The notes under the pieces are model-generated. The model searched no databases. It saw only the letters and a list, made by a program, of their open reading frames with translations, and was not told where the DNA came from. The position numbers and the translations under genes are program-made. A DNA stretch of 64,000 nt from Jiangella gansuensis DSM 44835 (GTDB lineage Bacteria; Actinomycetota; Actinomycetes; Jiangellales; Jiangellaceae): the NCBI RefSeq assembly GCF_000515395.1, contig NZ_KI911782.1:3594606-3658605 (forward strand). The letters run 5' to 3'. Positions 27,224-36,807 of the stretch are shown here, one piece after another; positions within the stretch are counted from its first letter, which is position 1; the number at the start of each line of letters is the position of its first letter.

Positions 27224-27741
27224 GGAGTGTTTCCTCCGGGGTCGACGGTGCGGAGCTCTTCGATGGCGGTGACGACGCGGTCCAGGTGGCGCAGGTCGGT
27301 GGTGAAGGTGTCGGCCTCGAGCGCGGCGTGGACCTGCGGCCCGAGAGCGCGGACGGCGCGCGGGTCGGACCAGTCGATGCCCAGTCGACGTAGCCGAGCG
27401 GTGGCGAGGCGGCGCAGCCGGTACTGCAGCGCCGGGTCGGTCTCCGACGGCCTGGAGCTGCCCAGTCGGTTCGCCAGCCGCCACACCTGGCTGGACCCGC
27501 CGCTGGGCGGACGCTCCGGGCGGGCCGGCCAGGGGCCATACCGCGACGCGGGAGCGCTGGTCACGACCAGAATGACGGCCGTGACGCACCCGCCGAGGAG
27601 CACCGGGCGGGCACCCTGGACACCGACCAGCCAGCACGCCAGGCCGGTGCCGACGCCGGCCAGGACGCCATGGACGAGCACCTTCCGGGGGACTGCCCGC
27701 CGGAGGCGTTCGAGGGCGGCGTGCACCGGCGTGGGGGTCAT
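27220..27741 (-). CDS. Hypothetical membrane protein of the MoxR operon
   Basis: A 173-residue protein with two adjacent membrane helices (KVLVHGVLAGVGTGLACWLVG, PVLLGGCVTAVILVVTSA) and a soluble, charged C-terminal half rich in Arg/Leu (RLANRLG, LRRLATARLRRLG, VVTAIEELRTV). I do not recognise a family. It sits between the DUF4129 and MoxR genes in the five-gene operon and probably shares their function. Confidence 0.72.
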
Positions 27742-27754
27742 CGAGGACCAGCCG

Positions 27755-28471
27755 TCATCGCGGGCCAGCCGGCGCCGGGGCGCCGAGCGTGTCGAGGATG
27801 GTGCGCAGCGACCTGCGCGCGGTGGCGACGTCGTCGTCGGTGATGTCGGGGTGGGCCGCGAACCGGGCCCGCTGGTAGAGGCCGAGCAGGGCGGTGGTGG
27901 CGTCGTCGTCGGCGTGGTGCCGTCGCAGCAGGGCGGCGGTGAACTCGCTCGGTGTGTGCGCCGGGTCCCGCCCGGCCCCGCTGCCGGCGGCCGCGGACTC
28001 CAGCGCCAGCCAGGCGTCGATGACGGCCTGCGCTCCGGTGCCGCCGCGGCCGGACAGCGCGGCGTCGGCGGCCCGAGCGGCGTCACGCAGTTCCTCGGAG
28101 ACGTCGGCCAGCTCGTCCACCTCGCCGCCGATCACCGTCCGGCGAGCCCGCGCCGACGACACCGATCGCAGCCGCCGGATCAGCGCCATCGCCAGCGCCA
28201 CCGCCGCGACGGCCAGCAGCGCGGCCAGCACGCCCTGCCACGGCAGGTCCAGGTCCACCGGCTCGTCGCGGGTGCGCTCCGGCAACGGCGTGGGCAACTC
28301 CTGCGGCGGCGGCTGGTCGACGGACTCGAGGCGCGGCGGCTCCTGCGCCGAGCCGGACAACCACTCCGGCTCCACCACCTCGACCGGCCCGACACCGGCG
28401 GAGAGCACCACGATGATCGCCGCGACGAGCACCACCGCCGCGGCGGCAGGGGCCCTCCCGGAACCGCGCAT
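27755..28471 (-). CDS. DUF4129 domain protein
   Basis: A 238-residue protein: an N-terminal membrane helix (AAAAVVLVAAIIVVLSAGVG), an extracytoplasmic Pro/Glu-rich linker, a second helix (LPWQGVLAALLAVAAVALAMALIRRL) and the C-terminal DUF4129 module (AVIDAWLALESAAA ... TPSEFTAALLRRH ... LLGLYQRARFA). DUF4129 occurs next to MoxR/DUF58/transglutaminase genes in actinobacteria. It is the first gene of the operon. It is divergent from the VKOR gene across 121 bp, which must hold both promoters. Confidence 0.85.
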   Translation of the reverse strand: MRGSGRAPAAAAVVLVAAIIVVLSAGVGPVEVVEPEWLSGSAQEPPRLESVDQPPPQELPTPLPERTRDEPVDLDLPWQGVLAALLAVAAVALAMALIRRLRSVSSARARRTVIGGEVDELADVSEELRDAARAADAALSGRGGTGAQAVIDAWLALESAAAGSGAGRDPAHTPSEFTAALLRRHHADDDATTALLGLYQRARFAAHPDITDDDVATARRSLRTILDTLGAPAPAGPR

Positions 28472-28592
28472 CGTGTCGATCCTGACATATGGCCCGGACA
28501 GCGTCGCCGATTCGTGATCTGTTGCCGGGCACCCGGCGCGGGTAGCGTACGTTTGTTGGTGCGTCGGAACCCTACGAAACCCCGGATGACAC

Positions 28593-29228
28593 ATGGCCGT
28601 GCAGGAAAAACACGAGCTCGACGATGACGATGTCGTGCTGCCGGAGCGGCGCGCGTCGCTTAAGGTGCTGGGCTGGCTGTTGATCGTCGGCGGTGCGGTC
28701 GGACTGCTCGGCTCGGCCATGCTCGTCATCGAGCGCGTCCGGCTGCTCGAGGACCCCGGTTACACGCCGTCATGCAGCTTCAACCCGGTCGTCACCTGTG
28801 GCCAGGTCATGGAGAGCTGGCAGGGGTCGCTGTTCGGGTTCCCCAACCCGGTCATCGGGGTGGCGGCGTTCCCCGTCGTCATCACCATCGGCGTCGTGGC
28901 GCTGACCGGCGGCAAGCTGCCGCGCTGGTTCTGGCTCGGGCTCAACGCCGGCGCGCTGGCCGGCGCGGTGTTCATCACCTGGCTGTTCACCCAGAGCGTC
29001 TACTACATCGGCGCGCTGTGCCCGTATTGCATGGCGGTGTGGGTCGCGACCATCCCGATCTTCGTCTACACGACGGGCTACAACCTTTCCGAGGGGCACC
29101 TCAAGGCGCCGCCGGCGTTGCGCCGGGCCGTCGTCGACAGCCGTGGCCTCATCGTCACCGTGTGGTACCTGATCATCGCCATCCTGATCACCATCGAGTT
29201 CTGGGACCGCTGGTACCTCGTCTTCTGA
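28593..29228 (+). CDS. Vitamin K epoxide reductase (VKOR) family protein
   Basis: A 211-residue membrane oxidoreductase that re-oxidises a thioredoxin-like disulfide catalyst by passing electrons to quinone. The loop Cys pair is C61/C69 in CSFNPVVTCGQVM, and the active-site CPYC (143-146) is in the helix FTQSVYYIGALCPYCMAVW. Helices include LKVLGWLLIVGGAVGLLGSAML, VIGVAAFPVVITIGVVAL and LIVTVWYLIIAILITIEF. The thioredoxin-like partner is not encoded nearby. It is followed at 18 bp by a family D hairpin. Confidence 0.93.
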   Translation: MAVQEKHELDDDDVVLPERRASLKVLGWLLIVGGAVGLLGSAMLVIERVRLLEDPGYTPSCSFNPVVTCGQVMESWQGSLFGFPNPVIGVAAFPVVITIGVVALTGGKLPRWFWLGLNAGALAGAVFITWLFTQSVYYIGALCPYCMAVWVATIPIFVYTTGYNLSEGHLKAPPALRRAVVDSRGLIVTVWYLIIAILITIEFWDRWYLVF

Positions 29229-29246
29229 CCCGCCCCCGCGGCCGGG

Positions 29247-29310
29247 AAATGATCACGTCCACCTGGGGTACTCCCGCTCCACCATGAATGCTTGCCTGGT
29301 GAAGCGGGAG
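29247..29310 (+). repeat. AAATGATCACGT-headed hairpin, family D copy 1
   Basis: AAATGATCACGTCCAC is followed by a stem CTCCCGCT-c-CACCA / TGGTG-a-AGCGGGAG with one C/A mismatch and a 12-nt loop containing GAATGCTTGCC. It begins 18 bp after the VKOR stop, on the same strand. There is no U-tract. Compare the copies at 43721, 53594 and 61634. Confidence 0.78.
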
Positions 29311-29358
29311 AAGTCCTGCCGGCGGGCCCGACGCCCACTGCGGTGACCCGTCGTGCGC

Positions 29359-29364
29359 TATCCT
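29359..29364 (+). promoter_or_regulatory. -10 element of the leuS leader
   Basis: TATCCT lies about 7 nt before the GTG of the leucine-rich leader peptide, so transcription would start at or next to that GTG and the leader mRNA would be leaderless. No good -35 match is seen 16-18 nt upstream. Confidence 0.45.
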
Positions 29365-29371
29365 GAGAGAT

Positions 29372-29407
29372 GTGCGAGGCCTGCTGCTCCTTACCGGGCC
29401 GCGCTGA
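29372..29407 (+). CDS. Leucine-rich leader peptide of leuS (attenuator)
   Basis: GTG 29372 opens an 11-codon frame reading VRGLLLLTGPR then TGA. It contains four consecutive leucine codons (CTG CTG CTC CTT). It precedes a strong hairpin with a T-rich tail and then leuS. This is the arrangement of classic ribosome-stalling attenuation: when charged tRNA-Leu is scarce, stalling at the Leu codons would prevent terminator formation and raise leuS expression. The ATG two bases earlier opens another frame (MCEACCSLPG) that makes less regulatory sense. Confidence 0.6.
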   Translation: MRGLLLLTGPR

Positions 29408-29448
29408 CTGGTAGCGGACGCCCTCAGCGGCGTCACGTCGGCGCGGCT

Positions 29449-29480
29449 GACCCCTCCTGCGTGAGGGGTCTCTTCTTGTT
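29449..29480 (+). terminator. Attenuator terminator before leuS
   Basis: GACCCCTC and GAGGGGTC form an 8-bp perfect stem with a CTGCGT loop, followed by TCTTCTTGTT. It lies 42 nt after the leader-peptide stop and 50 nt before leuS, so it is positioned to control read-through into leuS. Confidence 0.7.
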
Positions 29481-29529
29481 AGGGGCCTGACGTTCCGGCC
29501 CGAAACAGACGACGTAGGGACGAATTCCG

Positions 29530-32415
29530 ATGAGCGAGACGCAGACCGGCACGACCACGACGCCTGCCGAGGACGCACCGTACCGCTACAACGCCGAGCT
29601 GGCCGGCACGATCGAGCAGCGCTGGCAGGACCGCTGGGAGCACGAGGGCACGTTCAACGCGCCGAATCCCTCCGGGCCGCTGGCCGAGGGCGGCGACGAC
29701 CTGCCGTCCAACAAGTTCTTCGTGATGGACATGTTCCCCTATCCGTCCGGGCGGGGGCTGCACGTCGGTCATCCGCTGGGCTACATCGCCACCGACGTCA
29801 TCGGCCGGTTCCGGCGCATGTGCGGCGACAACGTCCTGCACGCGCTGGCCTACGACGCCTTCGGGCTGCCGGCCGAGCAGTACGCCGTCCAGACCGGCCA
29901 GCACCCGCGCAAGACCACCGAGGAGAACATCACGACGATGCGCCGGCAGCTGCGCCGGCTGGGGCTGGGACACGACACCCGCCGCTCGTTCGCGACGATC
30001 GACCCGGAGTACGTCCGCTGGACCCAGTGGATCTTCCTGCAGATCTTCAACTCCTGGTTCGACACCGAGGCCGACGGCGGACGGGGCCGGGCGCGGCCCA
30101 TCGCCGAGCTGGTCGAGCAGTTCGAACGGGGTGAGCGGCCGGTTCCGGGCGGGCGCGCCTGGAGCGAGCTGAGCAAGGCCGAGCGCAACGCCGTCGTCGA
30201 CGACCACCGGCTGGCGTACGTGTCGGAGTCGCCGGTGAACTGGTGCCCGGGGCTGGGCACCGTGCTGGCCAACGAGGAGGTCACCGCCGACGGCCGCAGC
30301 GAGCGCGGCAACTTCCCGGTCTTCAAGCGCAACCTGCGCCAGTGGATGATGCGCATCACCGCCTACGCGGACCGGCTGATCGACGACCTGGACCGCATCG
30401 ACTGGCCGGAGAAGGTCCGCACGATGCAGCGCAACTGGATCGGGCGGTCCACCGGCGCGACGGTCCGGTTCGCCTCCGACGCCGGTGACGTGGAGGTTTT
30501 CACCACCCGGCCGGACACCCTGTTCGGCGCGACGTTCATGGTGGTGGCACCCGAGCACCCGCTGGTCGAGGCGCTGACGCCGTCGTCGTGGCCGGAGGGG
30601 ACGAAGCCGGCCTGGACCGGCGGGCACACGACCCCAGCCGACGCCGTCGCCGCCTACCGCGCGCAGGCCGCCGGAAAAACAGAGACGGAGCGTCAGGCTG
30701 CGACGTCGGAGGGCCGCGACAAGACCGGCGTCTTCACCGGTTCGTTCGCCGTCAACCCGGTCAACGGCCAGCGCATCCCCGTCTTCGTCGCCGACTACGT
30801 CCTGATGGGTTACGGCACCGGCGCCATCATGGCGGTGCCTGGTCAGGACGAGCGCGACTGGGAGTTCGCCGAGCGCTTCGACCTGCCGATCATCCGGACG
30901 GTGCAGCCGCCGGACGACTTCGACGGCGAGGCGTACACCGGCGAGGGCCCGGCCATCAACTCCGCGAACGACGAGATCTCCCTGAACGGGCGGCCGGTCG
31001 ACGACGCCAAGGCCGCGATCATCGCGTGGCTGGAGTCGAAGGGCACCGGCGAGGGCACCGTCACCTACCGGCTGCGCGACTGGCTGTTCAGCCGGCAGCG
31101 CTACTGGGGCGAGCCGTTCCCCATCGTGTACGACGAGGACGGCGCGCCGATCGCCCTGCCCGACCACATGCTGCCGGTCGACCTGCCCGAGGTGCCCGAC
31201 TACTCGCCGAAGACCTATGACGCCGACGCCGCGGACACCACGCCCGAGCCTCCGCTGGCCCGGGTGCCGGAGTGGGTCGAGGTCGAACTGGACCTGGGCG
31301 ACGGCCCCAAGCGCTACCGCCGCGACACCAACACCATGCCCAACTGGGCCGGCTCCTGCTGGTACGAGCTGCGCTACGTCGACCCCACCGCCTCCGACCG
31401 GCTGGTCGACCCCGAGAACGAGCGCTACTGGATGGGCCCGCGCACCGACCGCCGGGCCGGCGGCGTCGACCTGTACATCGGCGGCATCGAACACGGGGTG
31501 CTGCACCTGCTGTACTCCCGCTTCTGGCACAAGGTGCTGTTCGACCTGGGCCACGTCTCCAGCGAGGAGCCCTTCCACAAGCTGTTCAACCAGGGCTACA
31601 TCCAGGCGTACGCCTACACCGACGACCGCGGCCAGTACGTCCCCGCCGACGAGGTCATCGAAGAGGAACAGGACGGGAAGTCCGTGTGGTTCTTCGAGGG
31701 GAAGCCGGTCAACCGCGAGTACGGCAAGATGGGCAAGAGCCTGAAGAACATCGTCACGCCCGACGACATGTACAGCGCCTACGGCGCCGACACGTTCCGG
31801 GTGTACGAGATGTCGATGGGCCCGCTGGACATGTCCCGGCCCTGGGAGACCCGAGCGGTCGTCGGCTCACTGCGGTTCCTGCAGCGCGTCTGGCGCAACA
31901 TCGTTTCGGAAGACACAGGTGAAACCGTCGTTTCGGTGCGGTCCGCCGACGACGAAACCCGCCGCATCCTGCACCGCACCATCGCCGCGGTCCGTGCCGA
32001 CATGGAGGCGATGCGATTCAACACCGCCATCGCCCGCATGATCGAGCTGAACAACCACCTGACCAAGCTGGACTCCGTCCCGCGAGAGGCGGCCGAGGCG
32101 CTGGTGCTGATGCTGGCCCCCGTCGCTCCGCACATCGCCGAGGAACTGTGGTCGCGGCTGGGCCACCCGCAGTCGCTGGCGCGGGAGCCGTTCCCCGTCG
32201 CCGACCCGGCACTGCTGGTCGACGACACCGTCACCTGTGTCGTCCAGGTGGCCGGGAAGGTCCGCGACCGGCTGCAGGTGCCGCCGTCCGTCGACGACGA
32301 CACCCTGCGTGAGCTGGCGCTGGCGTCCGAGGCGGTGCAGCGCACGCTGGACGGCCGCGGGGTGCGCACCGTGATCGTCCGGGCGCCCAAACTGGTCAAC
32401 GTCGTCCCGGCCTGA
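29530..32415 (+). CDS. leuS: Leucyl-tRNA synthetase
   Basis: A 961-residue class I synthetase that charges tRNA-Leu. The HIGH-equivalent is HVGH at residues 78-81 within [18 protein letters not shown]. The KMSKS-equivalent is KMGKS at about 733-737. The CP1 editing domain lies between them, with [21 protein letters not shown] near 325 and [15 protein letters not shown] near 430. The C-terminal anticodon-binding and LeuS tail domains are complete. A leucine-rich leader and terminator precede it. It is followed at 15 bp by the DegV-family gene. Confidence 0.98.
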   Translation: MSETQTGTTTTPAEDAPYRYNAELAGTIEQRWQDRWEHEGTFNAPNPSGPLAEGGDDLPSNKFFVMDMFPYPSGRGLHVGHPLGYIATDVIGRFRRMCGDNVLHALAYDAFGLPAEQYAVQTGQHPRKTTEENITTMRRQLRRLGLGHDTRRSFATIDPEYVRWTQWIFLQIFNSWFDTEADGGRGRARPIAELVEQFERGERPVPGGRAWSELSKAERNAVVDDHRLAYVSESPVNWCPGLGTVLANEEVTADGRSERGNFPVFKRNLRQWMMRITAYADRLIDDLDRIDWPEKVRTMQRNWIGRSTGATVRFASDAGDVEVFTTRPDTLFGATFMVVAPEHPLVEALTPSSWPEGTKPAWTGGHTTPADAVAAYRAQAAGKTETERQAATSEGRDKTGVFTGSFAVNPVNGQRIPVFVADYVLMGYGTGAIMAVPGQDERDWEFAERFDLPIIRTVQPPDDFDGEAYTGEGPAINSANDEISLNGRPVDDAKAAIIAWLESKGTGEGTVTYRLRDWLFSRQRYWGEPFPIVYDEDGAPIALPDHMLPVDLPEVPDYSPKTYDADAADTTPEPPLARVPEWVEVELDLGDGPKRYRRDTNTMPNWAGSCWYELRYVDPTASDRLVDPENERYWMGPRTDRRAGGVDLYIGGIEHGVLHLLYSRFWHKVLFDLGHVSSEEPFHKLFNQGYIQAYAYTDDRGQYVPADEVIEEEQDGKSVWFFEGKPVNREYGKMGKSLKNIVTPDDMYSAYGADTFRVYEMSMGPLDMSRPWETRAVVGSLRFLQRVWRNIVSEDTGETVVSVRSADDETRRILHRTIAAVRADMEAMRFNTAIARMIELNNHLTKLDSVPREAAEALVLMLAPVAPHIAEELWSRLGHPQSLAREPFPVADPALLVDDTVTCVVQVAGKVRDRLQVPPSVDDDTLRELALASEAVQRTLDGRGVRTVIVRAPKLVNVVPA

Positions 32416-32430
32416 GCCGGGCGGGCTCGG

Positions 32431-33282
32431 ATGCCGGAACGGGTCGCGGTCGTCACCGACTCCACGGCGCACCTCGCCACCGAGGACGCCGTCGAGCGCG
32501 GCATCGAGGTGGTGCCGCTGCAGGTCGTCGTCGACGGGTCGGCGATGGACGAGGGCACCGGCATCGGCCCACGTGAGGTCGCCGAGGCGCTGCGCCGGCA
32601 CGTCCCGGTGACGACGTCGCGGCCCAGCCCGCGCTCGTTCCTCGACGTCTACGAGTCGGCGGCGGCGCAGGGCGCGTCGAGTGTCGTGTCGGTGCACCTG
32701 TCCGGCAGCCTGTCCGGCACGGCCGACGCCGCCCGGCTCGCCGCCCGCGACGCCCCCGTCCCCGTGCACGTCGTCGACTCCCGGTCGCTCGGCATGGGGC
32801 TGGGCTTCGCCGTCCAGACGGCGGCGAGCGCGGCCGCGCGAGGCCTGACGGCCGACGAGGTCGCCGAGCTGGCGCGGGACCGCGCGGTCCGGTCGTCGGC
32901 GTTCTTCTACGTGGACACACTGGAATACCTGCGTCGCGGCGGCCGCGTCGGTGCGGCAACGGCGGTGGTCGGGACGGCGCTGGCGATCAAACCGCTGTTA
33001 CACCTGCACGACGGGTGGATCGAGCTGCTGGAGAAGGTGCGCACGTCCGGACGGGCGCGAGCCCGGCTCGAGGACCTGGCCGTCGCCGCGGCCGCGGCGG
33101 CACCCGGGCCCGTCGACGTCGCCGTCCACCACCTCGACAACGCCACCCGCGCCGGGCAGCTGGCGCAGCGGCTGCGCGAACGGCTGCCCTCGATGAGCAC
33201 CCTGGTGGTCAGCGAGGTCGGAGCGGTGATCGGCGCCCATGTCGGGCCGGGCATGCTGGCGGTTGTGATCAGCCCGCGGTGA
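32431..33282 (+). CDS. DegV family fatty-acid-binding protein
   Basis: A 283-residue DegV-fold protein. VAVVTDSTAHLATEDA at the start, VTTSRPSPRSFLDVYESA, VSVHLSGSLSGTADAARLAA and VVDSRSLGMGLGFAV are the lipid-pocket motifs of the family. Homologues such as FakB bind fatty acids for phosphorylation by FakA; no FakA gene is present here. It follows leuS closely, an arrangement seen in many actinobacteria, and may be co-transcribed with it. Confidence 0.92.
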   Translation: MPERVAVVTDSTAHLATEDAVERGIEVVPLQVVVDGSAMDEGTGIGPREVAEALRRHVPVTTSRPSPRSFLDVYESAAAQGASSVVSVHLSGSLSGTADAARLAARDAPVPVHVVDSRSLGMGLGFAVQTAASAAARGLTADEVAELARDRAVRSSAFFYVDTLEYLRRGGRVGAATAVVGTALAIKPLLHLHDGWIELLEKVRTSGRARARLEDLAVAAAAAAPGPVDVAVHHLDNATRAGQLAQRLRERLPSMSTLVVSEVGAVIGAHVGPGMLAVVISPR

Positions 33283-33394
33283 CACATGGGTCGCTGTGGG
33301 AGCCGCGTCGTGACGGCTCGGAGTTTGTCGGTGACCGTTGACAGGATGTGAGGGCAGCTCCTGCTCGTCTCGCGTCACCCGAGAGGATAGCTCC

Positions 33395-33841
33395 ATGGCT
33401 CCGAGATCGTCCGAGGTCTTCAACCTCACCTTCGACGCCGCCGACCCGGACCGGCTGGCCCGCTTCTGGGCCACCGCGCTGGGCTACGAGATGGAACCGC
33501 CGCCTGACGGTTTCGGCTCGTGGCCGGAGGCGTTGGCGGCCTGGAACATCCCCGAGGACCGCTGGGACAGCGCCAGCGCCGTCGTCGACCCCGCCGGCGT
33601 GCTGCCGCGCATCTTCTTCCAGAAGGTCGCCGAGCCGAAAACCGCGAAGAACCGGGTTCACCTGGATGTGCGGTCCTGGCGGGGCGCCGAAGCGTCACCG
33701 GCCGAGCGCCGGGACCTGGTCGACGCCAGGGCACGCGAGCTGGTCGAGGCCGGCGCCACCGTCGTCGGGCCGGTCGAAGACCTCGGTTCGTACTGGGTGG
33801 TCATGCTCGACCCGGAGGGCAACGAGTTCTGTGTGACCTGA
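33395..33841 (+). CDS. VOC (glyoxalase-like) domain protein
   Basis: A 148-residue single VOC protein: FNLTFDAADPDRLARFWATALGYEMEP opens the first beta-alpha-beta unit, VHLDVRSW carries a metal-site His, and WVVMLDPEGNEFCVT closes the second with its Glu. It may bind a divalent metal or a small hydrophobic ligand. The ATG at 33395 is chosen because GAGAGGA lies just upstream and the preceding frame is not family-like. Its role is unknown. Confidence 0.85.
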   Translation: MAPRSSEVFNLTFDAADPDRLARFWATALGYEMEPPPDGFGSWPEALAAWNIPEDRWDSASAVVDPAGVLPRIFFQKVAEPKTAKNRVHLDVRSWRGAEASPAERRDLVDARARELVEAGATVVGPVEDLGSYWVVMLDPEGNEFCVT

Positions 33842-33880
33842 GCCGGCGGAAAGGCCCCGGTGCCCTGGTTCACTGGTGCC

Positions 33881-34705
33881 ATGACGACGGATCCCTGGCA
33901 GGTCGACCGCCTCGACCTCGACGGCTACCTCGCGCGCCTCGATCTGCCGGCCAGTGAGCCGAGTCGCGCGGCGTTGGACGAGCTGCACGAGGCGCACGTC
34001 CGCACGTTCACCTTCGACAACATCGATGTCCTGCTCGGGCAACACCCGGGAGTCGACCTCGACGCAGTGCAGGACAAGTTCGTCGGCCGGGGCCGGGGCG
34101 GCTACTGCTTCGAGCACTCGACGGTGTTCGCCGCTGCCCTGCAGCGGCTGGGCTACGACGTACGCCGTCACCTCGGAAGGGTCGGCGACCCGGCGGATGG
34201 CAGCCAGCAGGGCCGCACCCATATGGTCGTCGAGGTCGTGCTCGACGGGCAGCGGCTGCTGTGCGACCCCGGCTTCGGCATGAGCGTGCTGCGGCCGATC
34301 CCATTGACCGACGGCGCCGAGGACGACCACCGCGGCTGGCGCTACCGCGTCGACAGCGGCGACGGGTCATGGGCGATGCGCCGCTGGCGCGACGACGGCT
34401 GGCTGATGATGCACACCACCGACGAGCTGTCCGTGCTGCCGGTCGATGTCGCGATCGGGCACCATTACACCAGCACCCACCCCGCGTCGCACTTCAGCCG
34501 TACCCTCGTCCTCGCCCGGCACCTCCCGGGCCGGCACGTCACCGTCACCCACGAGACCGTCACCGTGCGCCGCGCCGGCGCACCCACCGAGCATCGCCCG
34601 TTGGGCGAGGGCGAGCTGGCCGACTGGCTGCGGGTCCTCGACGTACCGCTCACCGCGGATGAGGAGCGGGGGCTCCTCACCCGCGTCACGGGTATGCGGA
34701 GCTGA
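33881..34705 (+). CDS. nat: Arylamine N-acetyltransferase
   Basis: A 274-residue NAT that transfers acetyl groups from acetyl-CoA to arylamines or hydrazines. The catalytic triad is complete: C76 in GRGGYCFEHS, H114 in GRTHMVVEV and D129 in CDPGFGMS. The start at ATG 33881 (MTTDPWQVDRLDL) is preferred over an in-frame ATG 21 bp upstream by comparison with family N-termini. It follows the VOC gene by 39 bp. Confidence 0.94.
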   Translation: MTTDPWQVDRLDLDGYLARLDLPASEPSRAALDELHEAHVRTFTFDNIDVLLGQHPGVDLDAVQDKFVGRGRGGYCFEHSTVFAAALQRLGYDVRRHLGRVGDPADGSQQGRTHMVVEVVLDGQRLLCDPGFGMSVLRPIPLTDGAEDDHRGWRYRVDSGDGSWAMRRWRDDGWLMMHTTDELSVLPVDVAIGHHYTSTHPASHFSRTLVLARHLPGRHVTVTHETVTVRRAGAPTEHRPLGEGELADWLRVLDVPLTADEERGLLTRVTGMRS

Positions 34706-34770
34706 CCCGACGGCGATCCTGGGCGGAGGGGTGCGGATCCCGCCCCGGGTCGCCGCGATGCTCCCCACCG

Positions 34771-35112
34771 TCAGTGCGCTGGGACGGAGACACACACGAG
34801 GACGGTGTCGTCCATCGCTTCCAGCTCGCCCGGTGAGTGCTCGGGGACCTGGACGAAGCCGCCGGCTTCGACCACGATGTCCCTGCCGCCGCTGCGAATC
34901 CGGAGTGAGCCGCGTATGACGACCCACACCTCCTCGTACGGCGCCGGCAGGTCTGCGCGTTCGCCGCGACCGAAGTGCGCCGAGTAGGCGCTCAGCGGGC
35001 CTCCGTCGACCTTCTCCACGGCTGGGGTGATGAAGATCCGGCGCTCGCCGAACTGCACGGTTCGGTCGTTCTTCGCCGTGTCGAACGCTCGGACGGCGGT
35101 TGTCGCGTCCAT
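34771..35112 (-). CDS. Small cupin domain protein
   Basis: A 113-residue single-domain cupin. The barrel strands run from VQFGERRIFITPAVEKVDGGPLSAYSAHF through YEEVWVVIRGSLRIRSGG to GGFVQVPEHSPGELEAMDD, with a reduced set of metal ligands (Glu in YEEVW, His in VPEHSPG). It starts 36 bp after the MFS exporter stop on the same strand, so it is likely in that operon under the divergent TetR gene. The ligand is unknown. Confidence 0.8.
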   Translation of the reverse strand: MDATTAVRAFDTAKNDRTVQFGERRIFITPAVEKVDGGPLSAYSAHFGRGERADLPAPYEEVWVVIRGSLRIRSGGRDIVVEAGGFVQVPEHSPGELEAMDDTVLVCVSVPAH

Positions 35113-35148
35113 GCCAGAGTTCCCTTCACGAGTGCGGAGCTTCGGTCG

Positions 35149-36750
35149 TCAGCTGTGGCACTGATCCGCTTCCTCCGAGCGTCCGGCGACGGGGTCGGCC
35201 TCGCCATGCGGTTCCTCGTCGATGCGGGCGGTCCGGAGCCCCCAGAAGACCAACACGGCCAGGACCGCGAGACCGATGGCGGCGAGCAGGTAGGCATCAC
35301 GGGTCGCGACGGTGAACGCGGCCTGTGCCGCCTCGGAGAGCTGCGCCGCGAGGTCCGGGGGCAGATCCTGCGTTGCGGTGATCGCCCCGCCGATGTTCTG
35401 GACGCTCTGCTCCGCTGCCTGGTGGTCCAGCCCGCTCGGGAGGGTGTCCTGGAGGGCGCGGGAATACCCGACGTAGGCGACCGTGCCACCCAGCGCCAGC
35501 CCCGCCGTGTTGCCCAGGCTTCCTCCGACTTCCTGCATCGCCTGCGCGGAGCCTGTCTGGTGGACCGGGGCATGTGTGAGCACCACGTTCGTTCCGAGCG
35601 CGAACACCGGCGCAACCCCGGCGGCCAGCAGCGCGGCGGCACCGACGAGGAGAAGCGTGGACGACTCCGGCCCGGCGGACACCACCATGAGCATGCTGAC
35701 CGCGCCGGCGAGAGCCACCAGCACACCCAGTCCTATGGCGTTCCCGGGGCGGAGCCAGCGAAGGAGCACCGGCGATGCCGCCGTGGCCGCCACCGAGACG
35801 AGGGCCGGAATCACCAGGAGGGCACCCGCGGCAAGAGGTGAGTGGCCGATCACCACCTGGAGGTGCTGGGCGAACTGCAGGTCGGCGCCGGCGGTCGCCG
35901 TGATCACCAGCCAGATGGCGACGAGGCCGAGTGAGAACGGTACGGACCGGAACAGCGTCAGGTCCAGCAAGGGGTCGGCGAGCATCCGCTGCCGGCGGAC
36001 GAAGGCGGCGATCAGCAACACACCGGCGGCTGCAGCCAGCCCATGTACGACGTTCCATCCACTCGCGGCGAGTTCCTGGACGCCGTAGACGATCCCGACG
36101 ATGCCCGTCAACGACAGCCCGATGCTGAGGACGTCGACGCGGCCGGTTCCGGTGCCGTCGACGTTCGGCAACAGGCGGCGGGCGAGCAGGGCCACAGCGA
36201 GGGCGACCGGGACGTTGACCAGGAAGATGGAGCCCCACCAGAAGTGTTCGAGCATGACACCGCCGACCGGCGGTCCCAGCGCCATGCCCCCGGAGAACGC
36301 CGCCATGAACAGCGCCACCGCGGTCGAGAACTGCCGCGGGATCGGGAACATTCGACGGAGCAGGGCCATGCCCGCCGGTGCCATGGTGACCGCCGATGCA
36401 CCGAGCAGCATCCGGGCCACGATGAGGACCTCGACCGAAGGCGCGAAGGCCGCCAGAGCAGAGGCCAGGCCGTAGGCGAGCATGCCGAGGGTGAGCAGCC
36501 GACGGGGGCCGAACCGGTCCACGAGCCGACCCGCCGTGAGGACCAGGCCGGCGCCGGCGATGTCTCCGATGTGCAGGACCCACAGCTGCTGTGTGCCGGA
36601 CGGCAGCAGATCGGCCGCGATGGTCGGGATGGCGAGGAAGAGCACGGTCATGTCGAGGGCGGTCATGAAGACGGGCACCATCAGCAGACTCAGCCCGATC
36701 CATGCGCGACTGTCGACCCTGGACGCTGGTGGATCCTGCATGCCAGCCAC
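35149..36750 (-). CDS. DHA2-type MFS drug exporter
   Basis: A 533-residue, 14-helix major facilitator protein of the EmrB/QacA group. WIGLSLLMVPVFMTALDMTVLFLAIPTIAADL is helix 1 with the LDMTVLFLAIP signature. GRLVDRFGPRRLLTLG is motif A in loop 2-3, and GPPVGGVMLEHFWW is motif C-like. It probably exports toxic compounds by proton antiport. Its ribosome site AGGAGG lies upstream of GTG 36750, with ATG 36741 as an alternative. It is divergent from a TetR gene, with palindromic operators between them. Confidence 0.92.
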   Translation of the reverse strand: MAGMQDPPASRVDSRAWIGLSLLMVPVFMTALDMTVLFLAIPTIAADLLPSGTQQLWVLHIGDIAGAGLVLTAGRLVDRFGPRRLLTLGMLAYGLASALAAFAPSVEVLIVARMLLGASAVTMAPAGMALLRRMFPIPRQFSTAVALFMAAFSGGMALGPPVGGVMLEHFWWGSIFLVNVPVALAVALLARRLLPNVDGTGTGRVDVLSIGLSLTGIVGIVYGVQELAASGWNVVHGLAAAAGVLLIAAFVRRQRMLADPLLDLTLFRSVPFSLGLVAIWLVITATAGADLQFAQHLQVVIGHSPLAAGALLVIPALVSVAATAASPVLLRWLRPGNAIGLGVLVALAGAVSMLMVVSAGPESSTLLLVGAAALLAAGVAPVFALGTNVVLTHAPVHQTGSAQAMQEVGGSLGNTAGLALGGTVAYVGYSRALQDTLPSGLDHQAAEQSVQNIGGAITATQDLPPDLAAQLSEAAQAAFTVATRDAYLLAAIGLAVLAVLVFWGLRTARIDEEPHGEADPVAGRSEEADQCHS

Positions 36751-36766
36751 GAAACCTCCTTTACGC

Positions 36767-36800
36767 TACGGTACGTTTCGTATTTATTTTACGGTACCGT
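36767..36800. promoter_or_regulatory. Candidate TetR operators between exporter and regulator
   Basis: TACGGTACGT (36767-36776) and the perfect palindrome ACGGTACCGT (36791-36800) share a TACGGTAC core and are 24 bp apart, in a 57-bp AT-richer gap between divergent genes. Binding here would repress both the exporter and the regulator. Confidence 0.55.
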
Positions 36801-36807
36801 GGATGCC

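Noticed and set aside
29370-29414. Cys-rich frame MCEACCSLPGRADW at the leuS leader
   Set aside because: It overlaps the GTG frame with four Leu codons; a cysteine leader makes no sense before leuS.
29479-31578. 699-codon minus-strand open frame opposite leuS
   Set aside because: Same artefact of high GC at third positions; leuS is complete and conserved.
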